Below are positions 1 to 11,333 of a stretch of 64,000 nucleotides of DNA, piece after piece. Made by a program: the position numbers and the translations under genes. How positions within the stretch are numbered: position 1 is the first letter of the stretch; the number at the start of each line of letters is the position of its first letter. The notes under the pieces were generated by a model. It had not been told where the DNA came from. It did no database searches and saw nothing but the letters and a program-made list of their open reading frames with translations. The stretch comes from Moringa oleifera (taxonomy: Eukaryota > Streptophyta > Magnoliopsida > Brassicales > Moringaceae), in the NCBI GenBank assembly GCA_021397835.1, contig JAJFZO010000579.1, positions 3,301,001 through 3,365,000 on the forward strand, given 5' to 3'.

Positions 1-1240
1 ATATATGCATGTATGTTGTTTTAGCTGCAGGATACACTCGATCAATGCCAAAAAATGGGTTCAAAGAACTGCAAAGTCAAGGTTAGCCATTTCTTTGATA
101 ACTCCCAACACTTTCTTTAATCTTCTGTTTGCAATATGTGGATAGTTTCATGAAGCAATTGAAAAGATATCTTGTGGCACTTTCTCCTTTGTTAATATAT
201 TTTTGTGTCTGAACTTTGAATGGAGATTGCTCATTTTCATCTTTCCCATGTTATTTTCCCTGGGAAATGCAAATTTGATGATGGCATTGGTGGGAAACAA
301 TCTGATTTGAGTCTGGGAAATAGTAGTGGGTAGTTTTTCCTATTTTTCTTTCAGGAACATTTAAACCTGCAAATATTTTGATCCTGCGTTTTTAAAGATT
401 TATTTCTTCGTCCTGGCAAAAATTAGGAGTGGGCTCCATACGATCCTGATTGCCAAATTTGTATCTTACTGCTCCTAGAAAATTATTTTCACCATTAGTC
501 TTATGTTATCCCCATGAAAGCCAGACTACAAATTTAACTTCTCTTTGAGGTTAGCATCTGTTGCCCCTACTATATCCTTATGTTCTTTGGTAATCACAGT
601 TACTAAACAAAGGACCTGGGTCCTTCTCATGCACAGGAAGAAGAGCAATTTGCTCAAGAACATAGTATGCTATGAGATATCAGCAATAATGGCACAGAGT
701 ATTAACAAGCTCTTCTGTGAATTTGGTGAAGTTTTTCCTCCCTTGGTATTCTAAACTTTAACCTGGCATTCATTAATTACCAACACATCCATACAGATTT
801 CAACTAGTTTACATTGTCAAGATAACATAGATAATTGACATCTCTTAATGCTTCTGTCCGGATTATGTTCTTGTTCCTGTTTCTCATTTTTCAGTTGATT
901 TTTAAATGTCTTTCTTTCCTCCTCTTTACAGCTAAGAGACTGGCAAGATCTGCCCCTTGGTTGACCTGAGGGATAAATCTAAGCAATGAAACACGAGTTC
1001 AAAGAAGAAAACTATTTTGTTGCCTGTGACGATTTGTAAATAAATTGCTTGCAGGCTATTCATAGTGATTACAGGAAAAAGAACTATGGATTTCAGAAAT
1101 ACTGTGTACCACTTTAGTTTACTTTGGTATCAGGCTGCATTACTGAGGTTATGTAGTTTGTGAATCTGTAGAAGCTATGGTTGTTATGCGGCAGATTGGA
1201 GACAGAAGTACTGGTACCAACTAAAAGGCCTGAAAGTAAT
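1..1240 (+). pseudogene. Decayed Rab5-type small GTPase copy (3' half)
   Basis: This is a degenerate copy of the intact Rab5 gene that follows at 1815-3993. Four exon relics match its exons 4 to 7 in order: about 31-82, 354-430 (region around 'GNANL..MALV'), 637-727 and 931-990. The introns and the 3' UTR also align. The exon 4 relic has extra bases that shift the frame. The exon 5 relic has a stop soon after 'MALVGNN'. The exon 6 relic reads into TGA where the intact gene has MLFIETSAK. The exon 7 relic has a stop after 'RSAPW'. The 5' half lies outside the window, so only the decayed 3' half is visible. It looks like an old tandem duplicate that lost function, and no protein is expected. 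Confidence 0.85.
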
Positions 1241-1814
1241 AAATTATAATTTTGATATATAATGCAATTGAACAATTAGTTGAGCAAAATGGTCATTCAT
1301 TTTAGATTTGATGTAAATATCAAAAGGTTAGAATTTGCAAAGTGAATATATATAAAAAGTAAAATGATTTCTTTTTTTTTAAAAAAGGTGCATTTTTCAA
1401 AATCTTTATTTTATCTCCCAAAATTCTTAACTCAATTAAACAGACAAAAAAATTAATTTGATTAAAAAATTCATCCATCAAAATTTTTTAAAGCTTATTA
1501 AAATTCAATATGCATTAAATAAGACAGTGTACTTGAGGAGTTTCAATGACTTTTTTTTTTTATAGCAAATTTCTACCATAAAAAGTTTAGATTAGACAAA
1601 GTCTACTACCCGTCAAAGCTGTATACTTCAGCTACCTAAAAAAATTCCTAATGAAACCTACCATTCTCCCTTCTGACTTCTGAGTCTATTTCTTGTGGGT
1701 CTATGATTTTCAGTAATGATAACACTTGTTAACTCACTCTGTCTACGACTCTCTTTCTCTCTTCGACTTTCTCCCTCTGTGAAGAGCTTTGCATATTTTG
1801 ATCGAAGTGTGAAA
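1241..1814. other. Spacer and 5' leader of the Rab5 gene
   Basis: This is AT-rich spacer with homopolymer runs, followed from about 1660 by a pyrimidine-rich stretch that is the probable promoter-proximal leader of the Rab5 gene. No other gene is visible. The boundary between promoter and 5' UTR cannot be set from sequence alone. Confidence 0.5.
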
Positions 1815-3993
1815 ATGACAGGGCCTGGCAACAAGATCATACAAGCCAAACTGGTGGGTATGTCTTGCCCTTTCTCTCTTTCTTCTTCTCAGCCTCTACT
1901 ATCGTGTTCCTCCCTTGCTTTTGCCTTATTGTCTTATTATTATTATAATTACTTCTTCTTCTTCTTATTATTATTATTACTTTGTTTCATTTGAGTCATT
2001 TACTTGATTAATTGTTCCTTAGGATAGAATGGTTTGTGGAAGCTGAAGGGTGTTCTTTGGTTTCATTTCTTTGGCATCTCCTTAATAAAGCTGCAGTTCC
2101 CCTTTTTCTTTTCTTTCAAACCCTGAAACTACTTCAAGTTACATACAGTCTATGCATGCAAATGGGATCATGTGATTGGGAAAAAGGAATTAAGGCAGGA
2201 AGAAGTTTCAAGTATCAGTTCCTTCACAAAAGCTTGCTGAGCATTAGAAGATTAGGTGATTGCAATGTAATTGCTCAGCGCCTTAAGTTATCTTTTTACT
2301 CTGCACTATCACCAGTGTATTCAGTTTCTATAATTCCATGGGGAACATAAAATTGTTAACTGAGGTAGAAGATCTCACTTGCTAAAACTTTATGTGCTTT
2401 TTCAACACAGAAGCAAATCTCAATAGATGAATGATCTAGGAGAGGCCATTAATTGATTTTCTTCTGCAGGTGCTTCTTGGGGAGATGGGAACTGGGAAAA
2501 CCAGTTTGGTATTAAGATTTGTCAAAGGCCGGTTTTATGATCACCAGGTTTATTGTTTTCCTTAGTAATTATTGCCTTTCAAAGCTTAATTTGTGTTCAA
2601 GTTAAATCTTAGAAATTTGTCAATGTCCAGGAACCAACTATAGGAGCAGCTTTTTTCACTCAGATATTATCACTGAACGAAGCCACAGTGAAGTTTGATA
2701 TATGGGATACAGCAGGGCAAGAGAGATATCATAGCTTGGCTCCCATGTACTATCGTGGAGCTGCAGCAGCTATTGTAGTGTATGACATCTCAAGCATGGT
2801 GAACATTCCATTTTCTCCATGTTCCTCTTTTCATTCACCTCTTTAGGTAATGACTTCTTTAATGTATGCATATATGTTGCTTTGGCTTCAGGATACATTC
2901 AATCGAGCCAAAAAATGGGTTCAAGAACTGCAACGTCAAGGTTGGCCATTTCTTTGATAAATTCCAACACTTTCCTCATCTTTTATTTGCACTGCATCGA
3001 TAATTTCAGAAAGTTATTCATTATATCTTTTGGTGTTCTCTCCTTTGTTGAGATGTTTGCTTATCTAAACTTAGAATGAAGCTTTGTGAAGCAATCGCCA
3101 TTGCTCATTTTCATCTTTCTGATACTATTTTCCCTAGGAAATGCTAACTTGGTGATGGCATTGGTGGCGAACAAGTCTGATCTGGGTCCAAAAAGAGAAG
3201 TGGAGAGCGAGGTACTCCAATAGTTTTTCTTCTGTTTTTTTTTTTTTTTTTTTTTCCTTCAGGACTTGTAAACCTGCAAATATTTTGATTTTATGTTTTT
3301 AAAGCTTTATTTATTCCAACTGGCAAAAATTAGGAGATGGGTTCCACCTGAACCTGATTGCCAAATTTGTATCTTGGTGCTCCCAGAAAATTATTTTCAC
3401 AATTAAGCTTATATTATCTCCATGAAAAGCCAGAATATAGATTACACTTCTCTTGTGGTTAGCTTCCCATTGCACCATTGTACCTTATGTTCTTCGTTAA
3501 CCCACGGGACCTTAACAAAGGACTTTGATCCTTCTTATCTTTTTCTAATTTTCTCTTCTCATCTACAGGAAGGAGAGCAATTTGCTGAAGAAAATGGTAT
3601 GCTGTTCATTGAGACATCTGCAAAAATGGCACAGAATGTTAACGAGCTCTTCTATGAAATGGGTAAAGTATTTTTTTTTTTACTTGACTGGTTTCCATGA
3701 GCTATGCTGCTATTGCAAAATATGTTACAACAGAAATGGGTCATGTCCCCCTGGATTTATATGCAAATTGTCCATGTCTTCACCATTAGCTATCCTAATT
3801 TAGTGGGAAATGTTTCTGTCCTGTATATGTTCTTCTTCTTTAATTTTCAGTTGATTTTTTGGTATCTGTCTTTCTTTTTCTCCTCTTTACAGCCAAGAGA
3901 CTGGCAAGATCTATCCCTTCAAAGACCTCTGGGATAAATCTAAACAATGAAACACAAGATCAAAGAAGAAAACTTTTTTGCTGCCTTGGATGA
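1815..3993 (+). CDS. RHN1: Rab5-type small GTPase, RHN1-like (RABF2 group)
   Basis: Endosomal Rab GTPase that should switch between GDP and GTP forms on early/multivesicular endosomes. There are seven exons: 1815-1853, 2470-2547, 2631-2798, 2892-2940, 3138-3211, 3569-3662 and 3893-3993. They total 603 nt (200 aa), with all phases closed. Motifs seen: P-loop GEMGTGKT (residues 17-24), the Rab5-type effector segment EPTIGAAFF (40-48), WDTAGQE (64-70), ANKSD, and ETSAK. The C-terminus is FCCLG, with paired cysteines at 197-198 for prenylation. The start gives [13 protein letters not shown], a normal RABF2-type N-terminus without the myristoylation start of ARA6. A decayed tandem copy lies just upstream. 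Family assignment is firm. The RHN1 name rests on remembered similarity. Confidence 0.93.
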
Positions 3994-4776
3994 AGGACTC
4001 ACCGCAAGAGTTTAAGGCTGACCAATAAGGACCTCCTTCTTGACTTCTATGTTCCTCAAGAACCATTACATCTTACTTGCAAAGTGGGATAGGGACTTCA
4101 GTTGTTACATTCTAAATTTTATAAGTTATTATGATTGTTGTAAATGAATTGCTTACAGGCTATTGAAAGTGATTACTAAAAGAGAACTGTGAATTTCTGA
4201 AACATCTTGTACACCTTAGTTTTCATTGGTCTCAGGCTGCATTGCTGTGTACATATAGAAGCTATAGTCAATCTGTGTGCAACAGATTGGAGACAGTAAG
4301 TGCTGATTCCAAATGGAAGGCATAAAAGTAGACAAATCATTTCTGCTTTGGGGCTTGTGGCATCAGATTAGAATCAAACCATCTTTTGTTCTTCCCACTT
4401 TATGCTGCAGTGCAATGCCATAATCTCCCAGAAGCAGAATCTCACTGAGGATTCCCTGGATTGATGGAATCTGATGGATGCATGGAACATTTAGAAGCGG
4501 AATCCCAGAGGATACCATGGGTTGGTTGAATCTGATTGAATCCATTGAAATGTTTCTGCTCAGACACAGACTGGGTGATAATGAGTCAGTCGTAGGCAGG
4601 CAATTTGGGTAATTCCATCCAACTCACATCAGTACAGTTGACAGTGAGGAAAAAAAAAAAAAAGAGATTTCCTTACATTTAGATCATATCAATTTTGGGT
4701 CGATAAACATATGCTTGTCTTGTATATCGCGTACAGATTTACATGAAGCAAAAATTATACAATCACAACTTATTTC
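3994..4776. other. 3' UTRs of two convergent genes
   Basis: This region holds the 3' UTR of the Rab5 gene (to about 4330) and the 3' UTR of the minus-strand DUF630/632 gene (from 4776 down). The part to 4310 aligns with the tail of the upstream pseudogene. Around 4380-4550 there is an imperfect repetition of GGATTGATGGAATCTGAT-like words. No gene is visible. Confidence 0.5.
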
Positions 4777-7002
4777 TTATGAACTCTCACTTGGATTCTG
4801 GGGCTGCGATGATATAGACCTTAAGTAGCCATACATAGCTGAACAAGCAGAAGCAACACCTGACATTGCCCTAAAGAGCTCTGGCAAGCGAGTTTTCAGA
4901 CTGGCCAAGGACTTCTCCCTTACCTGAAGGCATTGCCTCTGGTAGGCTTCCTCCTCATCTTCCAACCTCTTTTTAACTGTATCCACCAAAAACTGCCTCT
5001 CTGCAACCGCATCCTTGTGAGTGTTATCCTCTGGCCTATCCGGATCAAACTCATCCGGTACCCTCCGCTGCATATATTTATGATGCCAATCTTCAAATTG
5101 CCGGGTCTTGCGAGCAAGTTCCTTCCTGGTCTCCTCGCATTTTTCCTTCAATTTCATTTCTTCTTCTTGTTGCTGCATTATAGTGCTTATTACAGCAGCA
5201 AAATTAAATATTGCAGTTCTCGCAAGCTCATCTTGAAGTTTATCAATGTGATCATGCCAAGCAAAGAGCAGTCTCTGAATGGGGGCACTCTGTACTCGTG
5301 GCGGTGAAGAAACCTTCTCCTTCAGGCTACTTTCTATGGGGATGAGATTTAGCTTTAACCAATTGTTAAGGGCTTTTATGTACTCTTTCTGATGGTCTAT
5401 AAGCCCACAAAACTGTCTGTGCCACTCCTGCACAACAGCCAACAGCTGGATGGTGCGCTCATGGTGGTGCTCACTTGTTTCCTTAGGCGATTGGGAAATG
5501 TCCAGAGATCTCAGAGCAGCGGCTATCTTAGACTGATGCTCATGGTGAATTCGCATGGTTTCCCACATTGTAGCCATCCTGCAATCCAAAAACCAAATAT
5601 TTATGCTTGTTCATGCATACATCCATGCCTGTATAATAATACAGCTTCAGGCACAAAGCTTGCAGGATTCCAGCAGGACCAAAAGTCAACAAATTGCAAG
5701 GAAAATATCACTTCAACAAAACAGTACTTCCACAAAATGGGAAAAGAAAATAAAAGGTGGGATTTCCATACACGAAAATAATGCTGCCAATGCATTAAGC
5801 AGAGAGAACAGGATCAATAGACAAACAAGAGCGTTACTATCAATGCAAATCACCCAATTATTAAAAAGAGTAATCTGTAGTCATGATAATAGAACCAATA
5901 CAGCTAATTAAATGTCAAATGGATGAAATAAACATCTACACAAATGAGGAGAACTAGGAAGTAATGAGTCATGATAACACAAAACCAGAACAGAAAATGC
6001 TACTTAAGTTCTGCCTCCTTGCAACTGTAAATCATCGTCTTGACTTATTAAACCATCTATGAAAGTCCAATAATTGCTCTTTAATATTAAAAACTAGATT
6101 CTCTCGTTGCTTAGCTCAGGAAAAATTGTTAAAAATAAAGTAAGGAAAATCATTTTAAGCAATGGGAAAAGCTGAATATGTTACTCAAGAAAATATAGCC
6201 TCAGACGAAACTAGAATGATACAGCAATAGTTAATCTTGCAAACACATACAAGTTGATTTCTTCTTCCCAATTCAACTCAACTTACCCACCAACAAGCTG
6301 AACTAGTTTTGGATATAACTGTTCATCTCGTAACCGGTTTATCTCTGAAACTGTTGAATCCATGGATTGCATGTCAACTATGTATCTTGTATGCAGGTGA
6401 CTTACTGCTGCTTTTGCTCTCTCTAAGGCATCGGAGTTGGCACTTCGTTTCTTTAGCTTATTCAGGGTAGCAACTTTCTTTTGGTAGTCAAATTTCATAA
6501 GTTCACCGGCCTACCATATTGACGGTCAAACCCAAATAAGATTTTGAACACAACCAAAAACATGTATGGTTTCTTTATAATCTACTATTACTAATAATCA
6601 GTCAAGTGTAAGCATGCAAACTGCACGTAGTAAAAAGTTGTGGAGACATGTTGGTAAACTAATACAAGAAGGTCACTTAATGTCAGCCAAACTCATTAGT
6701 CTACATCCACAAATAGGAGAGTAGAGGTCATCACAAAAGGCTCATGCCACAATCTGCATGACTAAATATCACAATCAAAGAAATGAGAAGGTAGTATTTG
6801 AGACGAGCTATGCTACCCTACACCAAAAAAGTTGCAAGTTGAGGGTAGAGCAAGAACCAGATAAGCATTTTTGTGTGGCACAGCATTGTCACAAAGTTGC
6901 TCATTTCAGTAAAGGACAACAAGGCTTGAAATGCTACAAGCCTTGGACATCTGTCTGTTTAAGTCGTATCTTCTAGATGTTACCTCTCATTTGGCCCCTT
7001 AC

Positions 7003-7039
<37 letters not shown>

Positions 7040-9670
7040 GGGTGATCATAAATACAGTCAGGGAGCCATCCATACACGAGTATAGTTGGCTAGTACAGAG
7101 AGCAAAAGTTCCATGAACTCCACAAAGTCCACTAAACCACACTACAAACTTTATCAATTCATCTCTTTGATTGAGCCAAAGACATCTCTCTAAACAATCA
7201 ATTAGGATTTACTCGGCAGGTGAATCCCAAGCTAACAAGCAAAGCATTGCATAATATAAAAAGATAGCTGCAATTGCATCACACATGAGCATTCCTAACA
7301 ATGATTACAGTTTGCAGAAAAAGAAAGTTGATAGTTGGATCTATTTCTGAGTTGTACCTAACATAGTCCATTCTATTGGGCACAATTTGCCCAAAGTGAC
7401 TTAAAAGTTTGGTTTTGGACTCTTATAATTGTTATTTTCTCCGTACCACTGGAAGAAGCAAGATGAACATTAACAAACAATATGAACAGCTCACAGCTCT
7501 GTATTATTCATGATGTTCAATGTGCCATATGGCAAAGTAGCAAAGTATTAGTCAACCTATGTGTCTCCAGTAAAAGAGATGCCACTTTCTATAACTTCGA
7601 CTGACATCTCAGAATGCCCTTGCCAGAATGTGCAGAACATATTTAGACAAATATAATAGTTCCACACCCAACAGAAAAAGGTTGCAAGAACAAAGTTTTC
7701 TGGAACATACCTTCACTTCATCGTAAAGTTTTTTCTCCCATGCTAGTAACTTATCCAAAATAGTGGCGTGAGTTTCATTCTCTTCTGAGTCAAAATCATC
7801 ATTTCCATCATCATCAATACCAGGCATCCCTTTGAATGACCTATTCCATGTAATGACGCGCATGACTCTAGCAGAGTGATTAATGTGTCCTGAAAAGAAT
7901 ATGGCAGAGTAAACTTTTCAAGAAAAAATATACCAAAAGATGAAAAATTTATGAACAATTCCAACTTCCATACTTCAAAGGGCATTCAAGGGGATTGAAA
8001 CTATTCGGGGACTACTGGTTACATACACTAAAATTGTGGGTTTTGGCTACTCCTTTTGTAAATGAGAAGGATTTGCTAGGTTTCCCAGAAATCTTAATTC
8101 TCAAAACTAAGAATACTAGTAAATGGTTGCACCCCCTTGGTGCTATGTAAATAATATGTAGGTCTACATATTGGCCCTGAAAAAAAAAATGCAGGTTTTT
8201 AATAATGCCATCAAAAATTTCAATTCCATGTTGAGAAATGACTTTCCAAATGAAAGCAATGTGAGTTTTCCTCAACTTCCTCAGCCTTTTGGCAAAGTCC
8301 AAGTAGTATGAAGCTTCCTCTTCACCATCACATAAGAAACATAGTAACATTTTAACGGCAAAGTACAAGTAGTATGATGTTTCCTCTTCACCATCACATA
8401 AGAAACATGGTAACATTTTAAGGGCAGCACCTACAACAGAGGCAAGAGAACTAGCAAAAATTTGAAGCCCAAAAGAATTTGTGATTGACTTCACACAACT
8501 CTTAGGATGCTAAAAACATCAGTGCTCCAAATTAAAACCTTAAATAATATCACTCGAACGAAACTAACACAAATACACAATCAGACAATTATTACCTCTA
8601 TTATCAGCAAAATTTGAGTGGTAATGCAACCTGGTGGCTTCCAGCATCTTGGAAACCTCGTGAGCACTCTCCGAGGCCTTTAAGAAATGATCATCAAGAT
8701 CTGTGAATATCTGCAAGAGGTTGACTCCCCCCTTACCCACCCTCTTATCCCCTATCCCCTTCCCCTTCTTCAACCCTCTACCCGACCCGCCTGCCACGGC
8801 GGCCACAGCCACTTTCTCGGCCTCCACTGCCTTCTCTACCACCTCCTCCTTCATGCCACCAAGGTTCTCCACTGTCTTTGGCATTTCATCCAATGTCTTC
8901 CTTTCGCGAACCGGCTCTGCCTCCACCTGCTTTGCAGGTGGCGGTCTCTCCATTCCCACCTCCTCCAGGGTGGTACCCGGCATGTTCTCCACCGTGGGGA
9001 ATAAATAATGGTACAAGCTCTGCTGCTCTTGGTCAGTCGGCGCTGCCTCCCTGCTCTCCAGTACCACTGGTGGAGGTGGAGCCCCATCATCGCTTTCCTT
9101 CTTCCCTCTGTTGCTACCACTGCCACCACCAGAAATAGTAGTAGATTTTCGACTCCTAGATTTTCGAGTTAGTCTTTCTCGGTTTTCCAATTCCATATCG
9201 TCCTCTTCGTCCACGTTACCGTCCTCCTCCTCGATGATCGTGCTGGTTGTGGCGGAAGAGGCCTTCTGAGAGATCTTGATCTCGGGGGCGCTGATGGTGC
9301 GGTGAAGAGGGGGTGCCGGGTTGTCATCGAGGGGAGGAGGGGGTGCTGGGAAGCTGTCGTTGAGAGGAGGAGGGGGAGGCGGTAAGAAAGGGTCGACAAC
9401 AACGTGGCCGACCGAGGATTGCGGAATTGTGGCTGGGGACGCCGACGAAGGCAAAGAAGACGAGGGGGGACCGGACTGGCTCGGGTTCTGAACCTCGCCG
9501 TGGGCATAGTCACTGAGGGCGGCGCCAGTGTTCTTGAGGGCCATGGCATAGGCTGAGTGGGCCGCCGCAAAGGCGTTGCGGGCGGCGAGAGCCTCCTTCA
9601 TGAACTGCTTCCGATCCTTACACCGCGAGACGGCCTCCTCGTTCTCGATCTTCGATTGCGTGCACCCCAT
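4777..9670 (-). CDS. DUF630/DUF632 plant protein (At1g52320-like)
   Basis: Plant-specific protein with an N-terminal DUF630 and a C-terminal DUF632 domain. Members such as NRG2 act in nitrate signalling, but the role of this one is unknown. Four exons, 8596-9670, 7711-7889, 6287-6510 and 4777-5578, total 2280 nt (759 aa) with closed phases. The start MGCTQSKIENEEAVSRCKDR is the usual DUF630 beginning. MGC suggests N-myristoylation plus palmitoylation, hence membrane attachment. Residues about 64-130 are proline-rich, with runs of P flanked by PAPP. An acidic stretch and a basic RKSRSRKS segment follow near 150-180. DUF632 starts near 313 (LLQIFTDLDDHFLKASESAH). The last exon is helical and rich in E/K/Q (coiled coil). 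The gene is intact. Intron 1 contains a separate open frame and a 66-bp duplication, listed separately. Confidence 0.9.
7006..7036. repeat. (CT)n microsatellite in an intron
   Basis: An uninterrupted CT run of about 30 bp in intron 2 of the DUF630/632 gene. It is a simple sequence repeat with no other function visible. Confidence 0.9.
8291..8422. repeat. 66-bp tandem duplication in an intron
   Basis: Two adjacent copies, starting at 8291 and 8357 with 'GGCAAAGT', differ at only a few positions. They lie in intron 1 of the DUF630/632 gene. The unit is a multiple of three, so it appears as a 22-residue repeat (around PCFLCDGEEE) in an open minus-strand frame (8012-8494). Confidence 0.85.
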
Positions 9671-11333
9671 GTCGCTGCCGTCTTGCGGTTGTTACGGATC
9701 CCTCAGCTCTCACTATTCTAGTGACTTTGAAAGGATATGTAACCTCAGCTTACACACACAAACAGAGAGATAGAGGGAGAGAGGGAGAGAGAGAGCTTTT
9801 GGCGTTTACTTACTTTTTGGGTGTGCGCCACCAGGCTAGACAGTTAGGTATAATGGAATAATAGAAGGCAAAAGGTAGGAGATGAGCCGAAAACGGTGGC
9901 GTTGGGGCGGCTCCAGCCGTAGGAATTTAGGAGGAGGAGCTCACCGGGATTTGCAGAAGTGATCAGGAAGAAGTTACCCAAGTAATGGCATTGGATCAAT
10001 AAAATAAAAATAAAAATAAAGATATTATAAGGGTATCAAGTCAAACTGTAAGGACAAATTAAAAAACAAGGTTTGCCTTGATCAAATGGATTAAAAAAGC
10101 CTGATTCGTTATTACCCCAATCACAGCAACTATATTATTAATAAAATAATTTAAATTATGTCGTTTTATTTTTAATTATTTAATAAATATGAAATTAAAA
10201 TATAAATAATTATTCTGTGAATAATACAAAGTATGAGGTGTTTGGCATTTGAAATTACGAAAAAGTAATGCTTATTATCAAGGTGTGACCGAGGATCTAA
10301 AATGGATTTTGGTACTTTACTTAGCACTCAAACTGCACTGCTTCACTGTACCGTATTTTGTTCTAGAAGACAGCAGAGAATTGCAAATGATATTCTCCTT
10401 TTTTTAATAAAAAAATAAATAAATTATATATATATATTTATATATTTGTCTTTTAAAGCGGCTTTGGGTTTGGGACCGACCGGTGGAGATTCTTCTTTAG
10501 ATTTGCCTAGAAGCCTCCTCGGCCGGTTTCTGTCAGGTGAGAAATTTGCAGTGCCAGTTTTCCTTTTTCTTTTTTCTTTTTTCCCTTTTCTCTTTTTATT
10601 TTTCTTTTTTTTCCTTTTCAGTTTATTTTATTTTAATTTAACTTAGCTGGCTATTATTGGCATTTATTTCAAAGTGATCATCACCTCTTTAATCTCTATT
10701 ATTTATTTATTTATTTTTAAATTTTCACTGTAAAGATTGCCTCTGCACACTTTACATAATATTTACTGTTTTAAAATTCAGATCCAACTATTTTCAAAAA
10801 AAATTAAGATCCAACTCGTTGGTTAAATCATGAATTAAATTTTTAATTAATTTATTTCACTTTAAAATAGAATAATTTATTCAAAATATTATAATTAATT
10901 AATTTTGTTAAATTATATTATTTTTACTAAATCAATGTCATTTTTAAAAATAAAATAATAATAAATAATTGTTTCCATTTTATTTTTAAAAGTAGTTATT
11001 ATATTTATTTTATATTATTTATTTTAATAATATATAAAAAAATTATAATAATTTATTACATCATAAAAAAATAAAGATTTAATCTTTTATTCGACTTCAG
11101 TCTGATTTTGAATTTTGCTCTGATTTAATCTTCAAAACATTGATGATAATATATTATTTATTTAAAAATATCTATTTTAATATTAAAATCAACAAAATAT
11201 TAAGAGAATTTCAAATTGGAGCTTACAAGTTTTTTTTTAAAACAAAACCTTTCCAGCATTTGTTTTAGCTGTAACAAAGAGGCAAATTGCTAATAAGAAT
11301 CATTTACCAGTATTCCATGGAGTAACTAGGAAT
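9671..11333. other. Promoter region and AT-rich spacer
   Basis: The stretch 9671-9980 is the likely 5' UTR and promoter side of the minus-strand DUF630/632 gene and has a GA-rich tract at about 9765-9797. From 9990 to 11240 it is AT-rich with TA and T runs (10426-10446, 10555-10640) and shows no coding potential. The last 100 bp is the 3' UTR of the next minus-strand gene. Confidence 0.6.

Noticed and set aside
8687..9138. Plus-strand and other-frame open frames opposite the DUF630/632 exon 1
   Set aside because: They are shadows of the GC-rich, proline-rich coding exon on the minus strand.
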